From: Exophiala sp. HKRS030
Taxonomy: Eukaryota; Ascomycota; Eurotiomycetes; Chaetothyriales; Herpotrichiellaceae
Reading direction: 5' to 3'
Length of the DNA: 64,000 nt
Assembly (NCBI GenBank): GCA_023897205.1
Contig: JAHWDD010000001.1
Coordinates: 7,564,001 to 7,628,000 of the forward strand
Part shown: positions 33,792 through 45,612 of the stretch, piece by piece
How positions within the stretch are numbered: the first letter of the stretch is position 1
How the letters are laid out: every line of letters begins with the position of its first letter
The notes under the pieces: generated by a model
The model's database searches: none
Seen by the model: the letters and a program-made list of their open reading frames with translations, nothing else
What the model was told of the DNA's origin: nothing
Translations under genes and position numbers: made by a program

Positions 33792-36050
33792 ATGGTCCGC
33801 ACGCGCGGTCAGGGAGCCCCTCCCGAGGGCTTCTCTGAATATGAGGCACCCAAACGTACGCGAAAAACCCGGTCAAAGCCTATTGAAAACCCCATTGTTT
33901 CCCTTGCCCAAAGTCTGCGACTATCCCGTCGCCGTCAATCCTTGTTGTTGTCATCCTACCCAAAACCTCCTCTGTCCCCCAACTCTCCCGAGTTTCCTGC
34001 GCAGTATCTGAGAATAAAAGAGAAGAAGCCCCAAAGAGTTGAATATAAGGATGCAGAAACTCAGACGGACCCTGTGCTAACCGGCCTCCCAGTGCCCATA
34101 AATGGGAAGCGACGAAGAGACAGCGAAGAACCAGAATCAACCAGCAAACGCCCTCGAAACGCGATCACTCCACAGCCCGAAAGACGCCGACCGACACCCT
34201 TTTTCTCCACACAAAGAAAGAAATCATACATCCTTCAAGCTCCACCTCTCCGCGAATCTCCTCTCTATGCCAAAGCCCTTCAACCTCGCCTCAATGACTC
34301 CCATACGGCAAGGAGGGAAGCCAAGGCAACATCACCGGTGCAATCGTCATCATCACCACCATCGCAAGGCCTTGAGCAGAATAACCCTTCCCCGAAGACG
34401 CCAGAAAGAAGTCAAGAGCAGGGCCTATTTGGTAGTGTCAAGAGGTTCTTCGGAGGCTTTCTTGGTGGATCTCCAACCAAATCAGTAGTCGTTGCTGAAA
34501 GTAACAGCACACACTCAACACCGTCTTCACACGAACGACCGCGACCACTGCCTTCCGCTACAAGTGAATCTCCAGAGGCCTCATCACCTTCACATGACCC
34601 GCACCCTCAGCACTCTCCCCTGCGAGAAACCACTGTGGATCTTACACCACCTCCTGCCTGGGAGCAATCATTCAAGCGACGACGGTATGCGAACAGTCTA
34701 CCCAGCGCTACTGTGATAGACTCTAGGATGCCTTCCGAACAAGTCGGTGCAGACGCCGAGTTCGTTAGAAAGGAAGCAGGATCAAATAAGCGAGTTTTGT
34801 CATCAACGGAAGGCAAAATTCCTGGGCCCAGGTCTGGTGGCTTTGGCATTGACGACAACTACCTTGATGTTGATGCTGAGGTTGATGGCATTGACTCTGT
34901 TGCACTACCTTCAACTCCTACAAAGTCCAACATCGTTGCTTCGACGCCGCTCCGTTCCGCGCTTCGACAGACAGGCACCATTGGACGATCAGGCAAGTCG
35001 GTTCGAATTAATCCCAACACTGCAATTAAGCACGTCTATGGTCAATATGGCCCTGCTGGACAGTATCATGGTAGCACGTTCTCGGATGCCACCCCCTTAA
35101 GCACTACAGATTCATCCTTGTCATCAATTCCACGCCATAATGTGCACAGCATCCTCTCTCCCACGACGATTGAGAACACACAGCACAACATCACACCCAA
35201 GTTTCGTCTCGACTCTAATGTCTTCGATCCGAATGACTCGAGTTGGCGACCGTCTCTTGCTAATCCTTCGCCCGGTACTTTCAGAGTTCCAGATGCAGAT
35301 GAATTCGATGATTTTGAGGAGGACGAATTTTCTGAGGTAGAGAAAGCAACCCCCCTTGCCCAAGATCAGGAACGTTTGCCATCGCAACCGCCAAGTACAC
35401 CGAGAATGTCTCATGCTGAATTGCCACAACAGCAACCGGCCTCTGGTAACAACGCCTCTTTTACAAGCAACGAAGACAGTGGTATTTTCAACGATTCTCA
35501 AGAAACCCGACTCAACAAGGCGCGATTGGATGCCCAGAAATATAAGCCAGTTCGCTCATCTCGTCTTTCACATGGCGAGCCAGCAAGATCCCGCTCTTCA
35601 TCACCGCCTCTTACAGACTCCGATTTCACCGAGTCAAACCTGGAAATAGGAACTCCGGGCGATTTCAGACCCGTACCTCGCGACTGGAGCGAATCGGAAA
35701 TCAATGACACACCAACGAAACAACCTAGTAGAGATCAACTAGACAATACAGTTACTGGTGAGGATGGTATGACAGAATACGAACGAGAACATGAACATGA
35801 CAGCTGGGCCATCAACCTCTTCGACCAAGTCACACCGCAGACCTATGAAGAAGCTGGTACAGCAGATTCTTACATTACGGAACTTGTGCGGAAAAATTGG
35901 ACACAACGAGATACAGAGGATGCAATTGCGTTTTGGACTAGAGAGTTTGACGAGGGACTCAAGGCGGCAAATGAAGCCAAGATCCAGGGAAAACAGTTGC
36001 GATGGATCACAGATCCCAGCGAAATCGCAGAGCACTTGGCTGCACACTAG
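33792..36050 (+). CDS. Large disordered nuclear-type protein, unknown function
   Basis: An uninterrupted 752-residue frame. I do not recognise the protein. It starts MVRTRGQGAPPEGF and has several basic nuclear-localisation-like patches (KRTRKTRSK, GKRRRDSEEP, SKRPRN). A glycine-hydrophobic segment GLFGSVKRFFGGFLGG lies near 215-230, and many Ser/Thr-Pro sites could be CDK targets. The C-terminal 100 residues are more ordered (WAINLFDQVTPQTYEEAGTADSYITELV...WTREFDEGLKAANEAK), with Trp-rich helical content, and are the most likely conserved domain. Base composition fits coding throughout. The function is unknown; a chromatin or cell-cycle role is only a guess from composition. Confidence 0.75.
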   Translation: MVRTRGQGAPPEGFSEYEAPKRTRKTRSKPIENPIVSLAQSLRLSRRRQSLLLSSYPKPPLSPNSPEFPAQYLRIKEKKPQRVEYKDAETQTDPVLTGLPVPINGKRRRDSEEPESTSKRPRNAITPQPERRRPTPFFSTQRKKSYILQAPPLRESPLYAKALQPRLNDSHTARREAKATSPVQSSSSPPSQGLEQNNPSPKTPERSQEQGLFGSVKRFFGGFLGGSPTKSVVVAESNSTHSTPSSHERPRPLPSATSESPEASSPSHDPHPQHSPLRETTVDLTPPPAWEQSFKRRRYANSLPSATVIDSRMPSEQVGADAEFVRKEAGSNKRVLSSTEGKIPGPRSGGFGIDDNYLDVDAEVDGIDSVALPSTPTKSNIVASTPLRSALRQTGTIGRSGKSVRINPNTAIKHVYGQYGPAGQYHGSTFSDATPLSTTDSSLSSIPRHNVHSILSPTTIENTQHNITPKFRLDSNVFDPNDSSWRPSLANPSPGTFRVPDADEFDDFEEDEFSEVEKATPLAQDQERLPSQPPSTPRMSHAELPQQQPASGNNASFTSNEDSGIFNDSQETRLNKARLDAQKYKPVRSSRLSHGEPARSRSSSPPLTDSDFTESNLEIGTPGDFRPVPRDWSESEINDTPTKQPSRDQLDNTVTGEDGMTEYEREHEHDSWAINLFDQVTPQTYEEAGTADSYITELVRKNWTQRDTEDAIAFWTREFDEGLKAANEAKIQGKQLRWITDPSEIAEHLAAH

Positions 36051-36625
36051 CATGCGAAAGTTGACTTCAAAAACAACTTGTGTTTGGAGTGATTTGCACG
36101 AATGTGGGAGGACAGCTGAGCCATTGCTTGACCGCGGAAGGAATGGGAAGATGAAAAGCGGGTCACCATAGGTACACTCGGTATGACAGCTTGAGGATGC
36201 GGTCAGAACAGTTCCTAGTATGGGAAAGAGTACTGGGGAAATTTTTCGGGCTGAGGTAATTTCGAGTCATTTGAAAACAATGACTTCAGTGTGAGCAAGG
36301 TCATCTCAAAGCGGCCTGCCAGCCTGTCGCAATGTATATGCCAATTGCCATATTATGTACAAGGTAAATATCATGAAGACAAGACCACCTCAAAGAGGTC
36401 TGTCCATCCCAGAATGATGACAGCTACAACCTCGAACATTTCGACTTCACGCGACTTTAGCGTTCTTCAAAACTGTCTGTACGAATCCTGTTCGGAATCC
36501 GGTTCTCTTGACTATCTACGCTGCCTCGCAGCACTATAGAAAGGCCAAGTCTAATGGAAATAGTGGTCATCTTCGTCTCCTTCTCATATTCATTTTATGT
36601 ACTGTCATCCGCGACCAGTTGATTA
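36051..36625. other. Convergent intergenic spacer
   Basis: About 575 bases between convergent stop codons. Nothing recognisable. Confidence 0.45.
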
Positions 36626-38114
36626 TCATGCCACTCCATTGACTTCTGCATCCTTTTCCTGCACCAATCCGACCTCGATCAAGCTCATTGTACTACCGAT
36701 GGGACTGACGATATTCTTGATTTCCAACTTCCTCTGGCCCTCCTGGTGCTCGCCATCCTCCGCAACCTTGGAGATCAGACTGTGCCATTCGTCGGCATCC
36801 CTCTCCCTAGCATTCGTCAAGAGCATCATTTGCAGATCCTGTGTCCTCATCATCCTTTCTATCCTGGCAGGCACAACACCCACTGGCGGAGACACCTGGT
36901 CCATGATGACAATGCGACTACCCTTGGCGGCATCCAGAGCCGGTGCAATCTGGCGGAGAATTCGTAGACAATATTCGTCACTGTAGTCGTGCATAATCAT
37001 GCGCAGGAAGTACACCGCAGCTCCACGCACCGGCTGCGGAGTGTTGAAGTCATGTTCCTGGAAGCTGAACCTGTCGCGCAATTCTACTGGGATGACACTG
37101 GTTTCCGGGTCCGTCGCACGAGCAATGATCTTGGGTAGATCTTGCACCACGATCTTGATGCCCGGGTTGGCCTGCGCAATCGGCACCATTGTATGGCCCA
37201 CGTTTCCGGCAATGTCGACAACGATACTACCTTCGGGAGATCTTCCCACTTGAACCCACGCGCCGCATGTGCGTTGCTCATGACAGGGAACGAACTGATG
37301 TAGGTCATCAACGTGCTGAACCGCTGCCTCACAGCCGGCTGAGTTTCGTAGTATTGGTACATGGGTAAGTCAGTGCCACAAGCGAAATTCAACCCTGCTT
37401 GGTTGGGGTGAATATTGCCATGTCCGAAATGCTCTAGGGCCTCGACCTGTTTCGCCGCCATCGGGAACGAGTCAACGGTTATGTATGAGCTGAAAGCCGC
37501 GACCCCCTTGTGCGTCAGGAGGAGTTTAGAACTCGCCGTGTGTCCAACCTGATTCGGCGTAGGTTCCGTGAAAACGTGGATTTGGATGAGTTGGCGGAGC
37601 ATCTGGCGCAATTGCAAGGCCGAGAGGTTCAGCTTCTCGGCGAGCGACGTGTAGCTGATTGTCGAGTCGAGCGGAACCGCGGCAGCAATGTTGTAGTAGT
37701 TGACATAGCGGAACGCGTTGAGGTCATGGGTCTGCGTTCAAGGGTTGAGAATAAGCAGTTTACAAACGAGAGAGGGTTGGTCAGGGCAGAGTATGACAGG
37801 CGAGGAAATGGGCCAGCGTCTCTGCGATCGCTGTCTGATACTCTCCTGGATAGACTCACCATATTGTAAGTATTGTAGCTAACCACCTCATCCGGCCCGG
37901 CAGCTAGATCATACAGGCGCTTAGACGCCGCGCATAAGTCCATCCTCGCCATTTGAATATCGAGTGGAGCGGTAGCAGGGAAGAACGACGGGCCATTCTG
38001 GTCGAATGTCATCTGAGGATGATCTTTCGATGCGAGATATTCCTTTATCTGTTTGGCTGTGGAAAGGCATAATTCGGCAAGCCGTTCCAGATCTTCTTCT
38101 TTGCTATCCAGCAT
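36626..38114 (-). CDS. SAM-dependent O-methyltransferase, plant/fungal secondary-metabolite type (one frame break)
   Basis: COMT-like class II O-methyltransferase, as in fungal polyketide pathways. Exon 1 is 38114-37860 (MLDSKEEDLERL...), an intron with a GTGAGT donor follows, and exon 2 begins at 37731. The dimerisation/winged-helix part is followed by motif I VVDIAGNVGH, here with AGN where GGG/GGS is usual. FQEHDFNTPQP and the catalytic-base region FLRMIMHDYSDEYC come next. One base is missing at GGG 37235-37237 (CCC on the coding strand), between GFKWEDLP and EGSIVVDIAG; the added base gives 453 residues. An upstream in-frame ATG at 38192 is possible. Its neighbours are two SDRs and two regulators, so a role in small-molecule tailoring is likely. 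The substrate is unknown. Confidence 0.85.
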
Positions 38115-39446
38115 TATGAGTGAGGTGTGCGTACGGTTGTGATCGTCGTTGTTATCCGGTGCGTAGATTCGCAGTTGAATTTTCACGGCCAAAGGTGCTG
38201 GGTACCTTGCAGTTTGGAAGCTGTTGCAATCGAGCTGTAAAAGTCGATGACCTACCTTGCCAATCTTCCTGTTCGCGCCGAGGAGAGAGGGTGAAGATTG
38301 AGTTCATCGCTAAAGGAGATGTGACAACACATCACTGCAGTAGCTCAACCGCTATCATTGCTAGCGAGTCCGACTCCACAGGAGGTAATGTAAGACTGGT
38401 CCACCAGCAGAACTGGAAGTTGATCCTGTTGCTCAAGAGTCGGTCTCTAATTTGATGCCGATTTACACGTGGTTGTAGGTTACACAAGATGGATAACTCA
38501 TCCGCTTCTGGGATTTGCTCTGGTTCCTGGAATCCTGCTTCGCATGGTGTTTTTTGGCCTGAACTCACGTGCCCATCACGTGCGTCAAAGGCTCACCACG
38601 TTGCCGACTTCAGTCTTTCAAAAGTGACGCCCCTCCTATAGTGGACGGCACCAAGTGACGCCGAGCCAGGACAAGAATTTGTGACAGGAAACCTGCAGAT
38701 TTTCCACCATCCAGCTCTGATAGAGAATCCTGCAGGACCCACGTTGGTAATGTATATCGAGCACTGAGTCATCCGAACGACACGCGCAATCACCATCCCA
38801 AAGTCAAGCCTTCGGTCACACGTCTTGCAGCGATGACTACTCTGTTGACCTTGAAGGCCACGCGGGAACAAAGAGTCGACTCATGGCCGGACTCAGAGCG
38901 GATTTCTAGCACATCGGTGAAATGCTTCCTATCGTGATAATTGAACGAACTGAAAAGTCTGCCGCTCGTCGGACGGATTGGAAGTCCATCGAATCCATGT
39001 GCTTTTTATAGCTCACACACCGAGATTAAAAGGCAGAAGGCGCAACTAACGGTGAACTTCGACGATTGAACCTTCCAGTCCCCTGCATGTGGTGAGCAAG
39101 AAAATACAAAATCCGGGGTATTGTTCGGTGGGCCTGGAAGTGCTTACGTTTCCCGCATGTTTGGTTGACTGCCTATCACTCCTCCCGATGCGGTGCCTGA
39201 AACGCCTGATTCTGATGCAAAGTGACCAGCATGAGCTGTTATATGCGCTGCACATGCTCCCAACTCTGCCTTTCACCAAAGTTTTTCTTACCGAAGCATT
39301 GGCCTCTAAGATCTCGACAGTTGATAGCCCATCATGAATTGCCACTCGGTGCCTCCTCTCACAGAGGCAAATTTGCATAATCAACATGGGAAGGTGACTT
39401 CATAACTGGAACTTTTACACTTCCCATTGTTGACCGTGATGTTCAG
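38115..39446. other. Intergenic 1.3 kb, divergent promoter region
   Basis: It lies between the O-methyltransferase (minus) and the SDR (plus). It carries two CACGTG boxes near 38569 and 38578. The missing first exon of the SDR should be at its right end, but I could not identify it. Confidence 0.45.
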
Positions 39447-40470
39447 GTCTTTATCGTTACTGGCAGTTCAGGCGGTCTCGGGAAAGAGCTTGTCAAGATT
39501 CTGTATCAACGACAAGCCAGAGTTTTCATCGCAGCACGATCTGAGGCTAAGGCATTTGCGGCGATCGACGAAATACAACGAGAGTTCCCAGACTCCAAAG
39601 GGGAGCTAGAGTATCTACATCTAGACCTCAACGATCTCACCACCATCTATGCTTCAGCGCAGAATTTCATGAGCAGATCATCTCGCCTGGATGTGTTGTG
39701 GAATAATGCCGGTGTGATGACACCACCAGAAGGATCCAAGACCGCTCAAGGCTACGAACTCCAGTTGGGCACCAACGTTATAGCGACATTCCTGTTCACC
39801 CAGTATCTCCGACCCATCCTCGCTTATACGGCACAGACCGCGCCCAGAGACTCGGTCCGAGTAGCTTGGGTAGCGTCGAATGCAGCGAACATGGCATCAA
39901 AACCTGTCATTGACTTCGGAAACATGGACTATACGAGAGATGAGAGCATGTGGAGCAAATACTGCAGGAGCAAAGCTGGTGTCATCGTGATCGCAGCCGA
40001 GTTCGGAAGACGCAATCGCAGTGACGGGATTCTCAGCGTGGTATGTTTCCTACCTTTTCGGGCTCAATTGACGGCTGATTTTGTGTGCCAGAGCATCGAC
40101 CCTGGAGTTTCGATGACTGATCTTCAGCGCGATCAAAGAGGTCCTCGACGACTCGCGTCTGTAAGCTGCCGCATAGTCGGCTCAGGAATGTGTTCGTACT
40201 GATATGCAACAGAAAATCCTGGCTGGACCACCCAAGAATGGCGCTTATACTCAGCTGTTTGCTGGGCTCAGTGCACTCGTTACAAGTGAAGTTTCGGATC
40301 ACTGGGGTTCGTTTGCTTTCTAAAAGATTTTAGACAGAGCTGATCAGCACATAGTTACCCCGGTCGGCCGTCTCAAGCCCCTGCGAGAGGATTACCTCGA
40401 CCCAGAACTTGGGCGAAAGTACTGGGATTGGTTAGAGGCACAGTTTAAGTTGCACCTTAATGGCGTCTAG
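39447..40470 (+). CDS. Classical short-chain dehydrogenase (retinol-dehydrogenase-like), start not resolved
   Basis: Four exons can be followed: 39447-40040, 40092-40160, 40213-40306 and 40355-40470, 290 codons plus stop excluded. The frame begins abruptly with VFIVTGSSGGLGKELVKIL, the first beta strand and cofactor glycines. There is no ATG between it and the in-frame stop at 39402-39404. Either a short upstream exon ends at the CAG acceptor at 39444-39446, a base is missing, or the 5' end is lost. NNAGVM and the catalytic YCRSK (Tyr-x3-Lys) are present, then IDPGVSMTDL. The last intron has a GTTCGT donor. Similar fungal SDRs act on steroids, retinoids or polyketides; the substrate is not predictable. 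Confidence 0.8.
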
Positions 40471-40730
40471 ACCATTCTCTCCTGCATCACTGGTCTAGAT
40501 TGTTGAGCTCTGGCCGTTGAGCCTGAAGCCTAAGGGTTATCTCTATCGACATGGCTGGAGGGGAAACGAAGCGAAGTGTCTATCATGCAAACAAGGATCG
40601 TTTCGTATATCACGCAACATGGATCTCCGGAGATCCTCTGTATGTTCAAAATGTTATCAACATCTATACAAGGCCAGATTATGTTCCCAGAATGTTCGAC
40701 AGACCATCCTTGGACACTCCAAACTCCAGG

Positions 40731-41912
40731 CTAACAAACAAAAGCACGCGGAGGAGGGCTCTGAGCCAGGCCTTGGTTGAAGTCTACGCCTTGCAAAGCC
40801 CTCCACCAAGCACTTGTCCTCCAAATTTCACCGTCCTCTCCACCAAGGAGTGGCTTCCACTTCGCTAAAAACCATGGCATCACTTCCCAACTCCGAGCAT
40901 CCCAGGGCATACCCTCGCCCTTCCCATGCATAGATCCCAACATCGAACCCCAGCACCGCATTCCTCCGTTCATCATGTCAAGACAAAAGTCGTCCTCGTC
41001 TATCAGGGGTGGTTTCATGGAGACTGCCCGGATGACGTTCGTCCGCAGTGTAGGGAAAGGAATAAGGTCTATATATGGGTGATGTGGCATGGTCTTCTGG
41101 AGAACGGTCGGCAAAAGGTCTGGGGCAACGTGACGCAGAGATCCTCCATGCACAAGTATGGGTCCGCTATCGTCGTCATTCGTCGTGTAGAACGGTGATT
41201 GGCTGTCCCAAGCCATCAGAGCCTCGGGTTTCAACCCTAGCTGCTGCACGATCAACGCTTTCGCTGAGAAATACGAAATCGTCGACAGATGAATGGTACC
41301 TTGTGACAAACTCGGGTACTGATTCTGATACTCCGGTAGGGACGGCCACGTGGGTGGGTTTTGCATACGGGAAAGCAGTCTAACCCCAGCAGAAACCACT
41401 GACGTGATATTGAGACCAGGGTACGTTTCCTTCACAATATTTATCCACGATTGAGCTGGTACATACAGCGCTTTGTCGAACAATGCAGGATCCATGGCGT
41501 GTTCTAGACTTATCAAGCCGTACTTGACGATATCTCGTAGACTGAAGTTCTCCTTGGCCATGATACGGAGACATTTTGCGAGCTCTTCCTTGGAGATCTG
41601 TAGGCGTAACTCGATTATCTCCTTGGCCTCACTCGAATCAAGGCTGACTGGTCCGCTTATTGAAGATGCTGTAGATGCTGTAGATGCTAGTGCCAGTTGA
41701 GTTACAGCAGTGGGGTCACGATTGGCAAAATTGGATAAAACCATTTGCTCCAGAGTTTGAACTCTGGCCTTCTGTCTAGCACCTGTATTACGTTAAACAA
41801 CAACAACTTTGGCTGAGGTCTGATTCAAGCACTAACGGTAGGCACGCTGAGCTTCAACATTCTGGCGTCTGCGTCGTTCGTGAGGTTGGTCTGCAGGGCG
41901 TTTTGGAGGCAT
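40731..41912 (-). CDS. bZIP-like transcription factor with DUF3425-type C-terminus
   Basis: Two exons are inferred: 41912-41837 and 41782-40731, giving 375 residues, joined within the basic region by a 54-base intron with a GTTAGT donor. The N-terminus MPPKRPADQPHERRRRQNVE leads to AQRAYRARQKARVQTLEQ, matching the NxxAQRAYRxR basic motif of fungal bZIP proteins, with a short leucine-containing coil. The C-terminal half is the ordered domain seen in DUF3425 proteins (DLIPFPTLRTNVIRAV...CWGSMLG...PWDARSWEVMPWFLAKWKPLLGG). Such factors often sit in or near metabolic clusters. It is convergent with the SDR at 39447 and divergent to the sulfatase gene. No frame break is seen. Confidence 0.82.
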
Positions 41913-43337
41913 CAATGCGACGATTCTTGTAGGATGATCTCGGCTTAGTTCAGCAAGAACCTGTAGGTATCGTAAGAATGTTGCAAAACAAGTGGACTAA
42001 GTATCTGTCGACTTTCGGTAAGGCCACCCCAGGCCACCTATCAGGGAGGCTCTTGCTGTCGACTGTGGCGCATTGTCGTTTTTCGTATGCACCAAAATCA
42101 CCTATCTAATTATCCTATTGTACGAATCAAATGGAAGAGCGCCATTGAAGACGTTGCCAAGTATCTTCTCTCAGGCAGAAGCTCGAAGTTTGCAATGGGC
42201 CGAATTGCATTTTCGAGCGGTATTTCTTGCTCTCAGCCACACGTCGTTGCCGTCGATGTCTGGAGAGCCCTAGCTTAACTTCATTCTATATCAACCGCAT
42301 ACAAATTGGCGAAAATGGCTCCACAAATCAGATCCGCGGAGTGGCCCGATAAGTCCACGGACTTGGCATTGCTGAACCCTCGCCTTACGGACCCACGGGG
42401 CGACGATCAGCCGTGAGGCTAAGTATCTGTTTGAAACTTGGGGTTTGACGACAGCATGAATGCCAGTCCACAACAAAGTAGAAGCATTAATCTGATGGCA
42501 AGATTTATGTAATCAGGCTACTCGAGAATTTGATATTGACTAATATCGACTAACGCACTCAACGTAAGCAAACCCCAGCCGGATGATATCAACGGTTGCT
42601 TCTACAGAAACCTTTGGAAGCATCGATTTGCTGCGACAGCCTCCCTCAGATGAGCATCCCCTACCGTGATACACCTGTCTTGACTTCTATTTTTGTCCCT
42701 TTGAGACATTCTTGCAGGTGCGGCAGCCTTAACGTTGATTGCGAAGGGGTTAATGCGGAAATGCCAAGCAGAATGTTCTCTCATAACCGAGACGAACAGC
42801 CTTACACATGATGGAAGAGCTAAGTATCATTCGCGCAGATGCAAATGCAGCGGCTCTACAAAAGGCCCCCGTTTTCTAGGCGGCCCTTCCAAATTTGCGG
42901 AGCTCAAGACGTTAACCTGAACTCCACTTTAGGGCTGTGAGAAACAGCCGCACTACAAACGGACGTAACAAGGTGGTTGAGACCTATCAATCCTCGTCGG
43001 CGGGAGTGTGGCAAGAGAGGCGGTCAGTATAGTCATCCTGGCAGGGTGATTGTACTTGGCAGGAATCAAAATCCAGCAAAGACCGAGGCTGAGGCACGCT
43101 AGGTCTATACCAGTTTGATTCGAGGACCTCTATGAAGATTACGGTGGTCGCCTTGAACTTTGAAGTGATGAAGGGACATCACCATGGACGCCTTGCACGA
43201 TTCCATGAGCGTGATGCTTTATATCCAACAGACACGCGTGGAAGCAGAAATCAACCATCGAGATTCTTCTACCGTCTTTGAACAAGAGGATTTACAAAGA
43301 AGCATTCGTTTTCTGATCTTGTCCTCCGAAATCCAAA
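41913..43337. other. Intergenic 1.4 kb, divergent promoter region
   Basis: It lies between the bZIP gene (minus) and the sulfatase gene (plus). Only short frames without domains are present. Confidence 0.45.
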
Positions 43338-45612
43338 ATGCGTCTCATACAAGCTGCCGCTCTGATCACTGTCCTGGGATATTTGTCGACTGTATCTGCT
43401 ACATCCCCCACAGATGGCGCCAGACCAAAGTTCAAATGGTGGCATCGCCCACGACCAGCACCTGGCGGGAAGCGGCCAAATATTGTGGTGATCATGACAG
43501 ACGATCAAGACCTCCGTCAAGATTCAATCCAATACCAACCAACGGTTCAACGCGAACTGGTCAACAAAGGCTTGACTTTGCAGAATCATTTCGTTACGGT
43601 CGCGCAGTGCTGTCCCAGTCGCACATCCTACCTTCGAGGCCAAGCAGCGCACAACACTAATGTCACACATGTTTTTGCTCCGGGGTAAGGAAAGCTTTCT
43701 AGTATCGCTAGAGATAGATGCTGATCAAGAACACTAGTGGTGCATATGACAAGTTTGTTGCCGCTGGGCAAGACAACAACTACTTACCTCATTGGCTCAG
43801 AGACGCAGGCTATAACTCGGCCTGTGAGTTCATCTGTGTATGATAGCAAGCAAATATTCTGATCATGCGTCTTCGTACAGATATGGGCAAGTTTATGAAT
43901 GGATACACTATAACTTCATACGATCCTATGCCAAAAGGTTGGGATTTTGCAGACATGCTGGTGGGTTTGAATGAAGTCATGCTACCAGAATGGCTGAGAT
44001 AACTGGCGCAGGTCAATCCATACACATACACCTTGAACAATGTGGTAATATCGAGTAACGGGGAGCGCCCTGTGTACTATGAGGGATACCATCAAAGCGA
44101 CGTGATGAGGGCTATCATGTAAGTGCTATAATGCGAAGAAGACTTACAGACGACTTCACGACGGGTTAATTGACTCGAAAACAGGCTTCAACGACTGGAA
44201 TATTTGACCGCTCAGGACAAACCATTCTATATCCAGATCGCGCCAACATCGCCTCACACTGAGCCTGGTGGACCACCCACGCCATGCACCCGACACATGG
44301 ATCACTACACTAATTTGACGGCTCCAAGAACTCCGAACTTCAATCCTGCGGATGAATTTCAGTCGCAGAAACCCTCGTGGATCGGAGACCTACGTCCGCT
44401 GAACGACACCGAACTTGCCTACGTTGACCGATCTTACAGAGCCCGGCTTCAGTCTCTTCTAGGTGTTGATGAGATTGTCGAGGATGCCTTGAACTTTTTG
44501 GAAGAAAAGGGTGTCTTGGACAACACATACTGTAAGCAAACCAGAACACAATTATCTCTATCGCTAACCATAGCCAGTCATCTACACCTCAGACAATGGC
44601 TGGCACGACCGTCAGCACAGACTGATCGGTGGCAAATGTTTACCATACATCGAGGACACCAACATTCCTATGGTCATCCGTGGCCCAGGAATTCCAGTCA
44701 ATGCAGTTTCCAAAGTTCCCAGCACTCACATTGACATGGCTCCTACCTACCTCGATATTGCCGGTGTGGCTCCTGAGAACCTTCCAGAGTTCTTCGATGG
44801 CAGGTCGCTTCTCCATGAGTGGAAAGCGGGCGGTGTCAGGGGTAACTTTCCTGACGTGGCGAGAGAAGTGCTCAACGTTGAGTACTGGGGTTTTACCCAG
44901 GAAGGCGGCGACTCAGAGTTCGAGGTGTACTATCCAGAGAACTCGTACAAGACTCTGCGTATCGTCGGCGACGACACGGCGTGGTTGTTCTCGCGATGGT
45001 GCACTTCCAACGAAACCGAGTTGTACAACACTATCGTACGTGAAATCCCCCTTTTTGCTGTAGCCCGACGACATGCTAACATGTTGCCAACAGGAGGATC
45101 CCTATGAACTCACCAATCTCGCCATCTCACCAACTGAGGACAATGCCAAGGTCATCTCTCGCCTTAACGGTGTCCTCCTCGTCACCAAGTCCTGCAGCCA
45201 AGGCAATTGCCGCAACCCCTGGCGACTTCTCGCGGCCAACGCCGACGGCGACTTCAACAGTCTCCAAGAGGCACTCGATCCTCGCTACGACGCCTTTTTC
45301 GACTCTCTGCCTTCCGTGGGCTTCCAGACCTGTCTCGGCTTCCAATTGGCCAGCAACGAAATCCCATACTACCCGCCAGAATCCGTGTCTCTCGGAGGCG
45401 AATATCGAAATGCCACCGACGCTTTCGTCATGGTCGTCCCGGTAAACTTCACCATGACGCCTGGAAACGAGGAGCCCCAGGGCACCGAGGCCCAGCGACA
45501 TGCTACTTATGCAGACATTATAGCCAGATCGCGTGTTCTTACTGACGCCGAGCTGGGAGCCTCGGTCGATTGCACACCGCCGCTGTATTGTTCGGGCACC
45601 TTGCTCCCTTAA
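43338..45612 (+). CDS. Secreted sulfatase (arylsulfatase / GNS type)
   Basis: Hydrolyses sulfate esters. Seven exons are inferred: 43338-43684, 43738-43823, 43881-43960, 44012-44118, 44185-44531, 44578-45035 and 45094-45612, giving 647 residues. All phases agree. A signal peptide MRLIQAAALITVLGYLSTVSA is clear. PNIVVIMTDDQD (Asp55-Asp56) provides metal ligands. The sulfatase signature CCPSRTS follows, in which Cys91 of C-x-P-S-R would be converted to formylglycine. HWLRDAGY, MGKFMNGY, SPHTEPGGP, YTSDNGWH (metal Asp-Asn) and GQHRL-like RQHRLIGGK come next. There are several N-glycosylation sequons. The ~150-residue C-terminal extension beyond the catalytic domain has no named domain. It probably scavenges sulfate outside the cell or in the vacuole. 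Confidence 0.92.
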
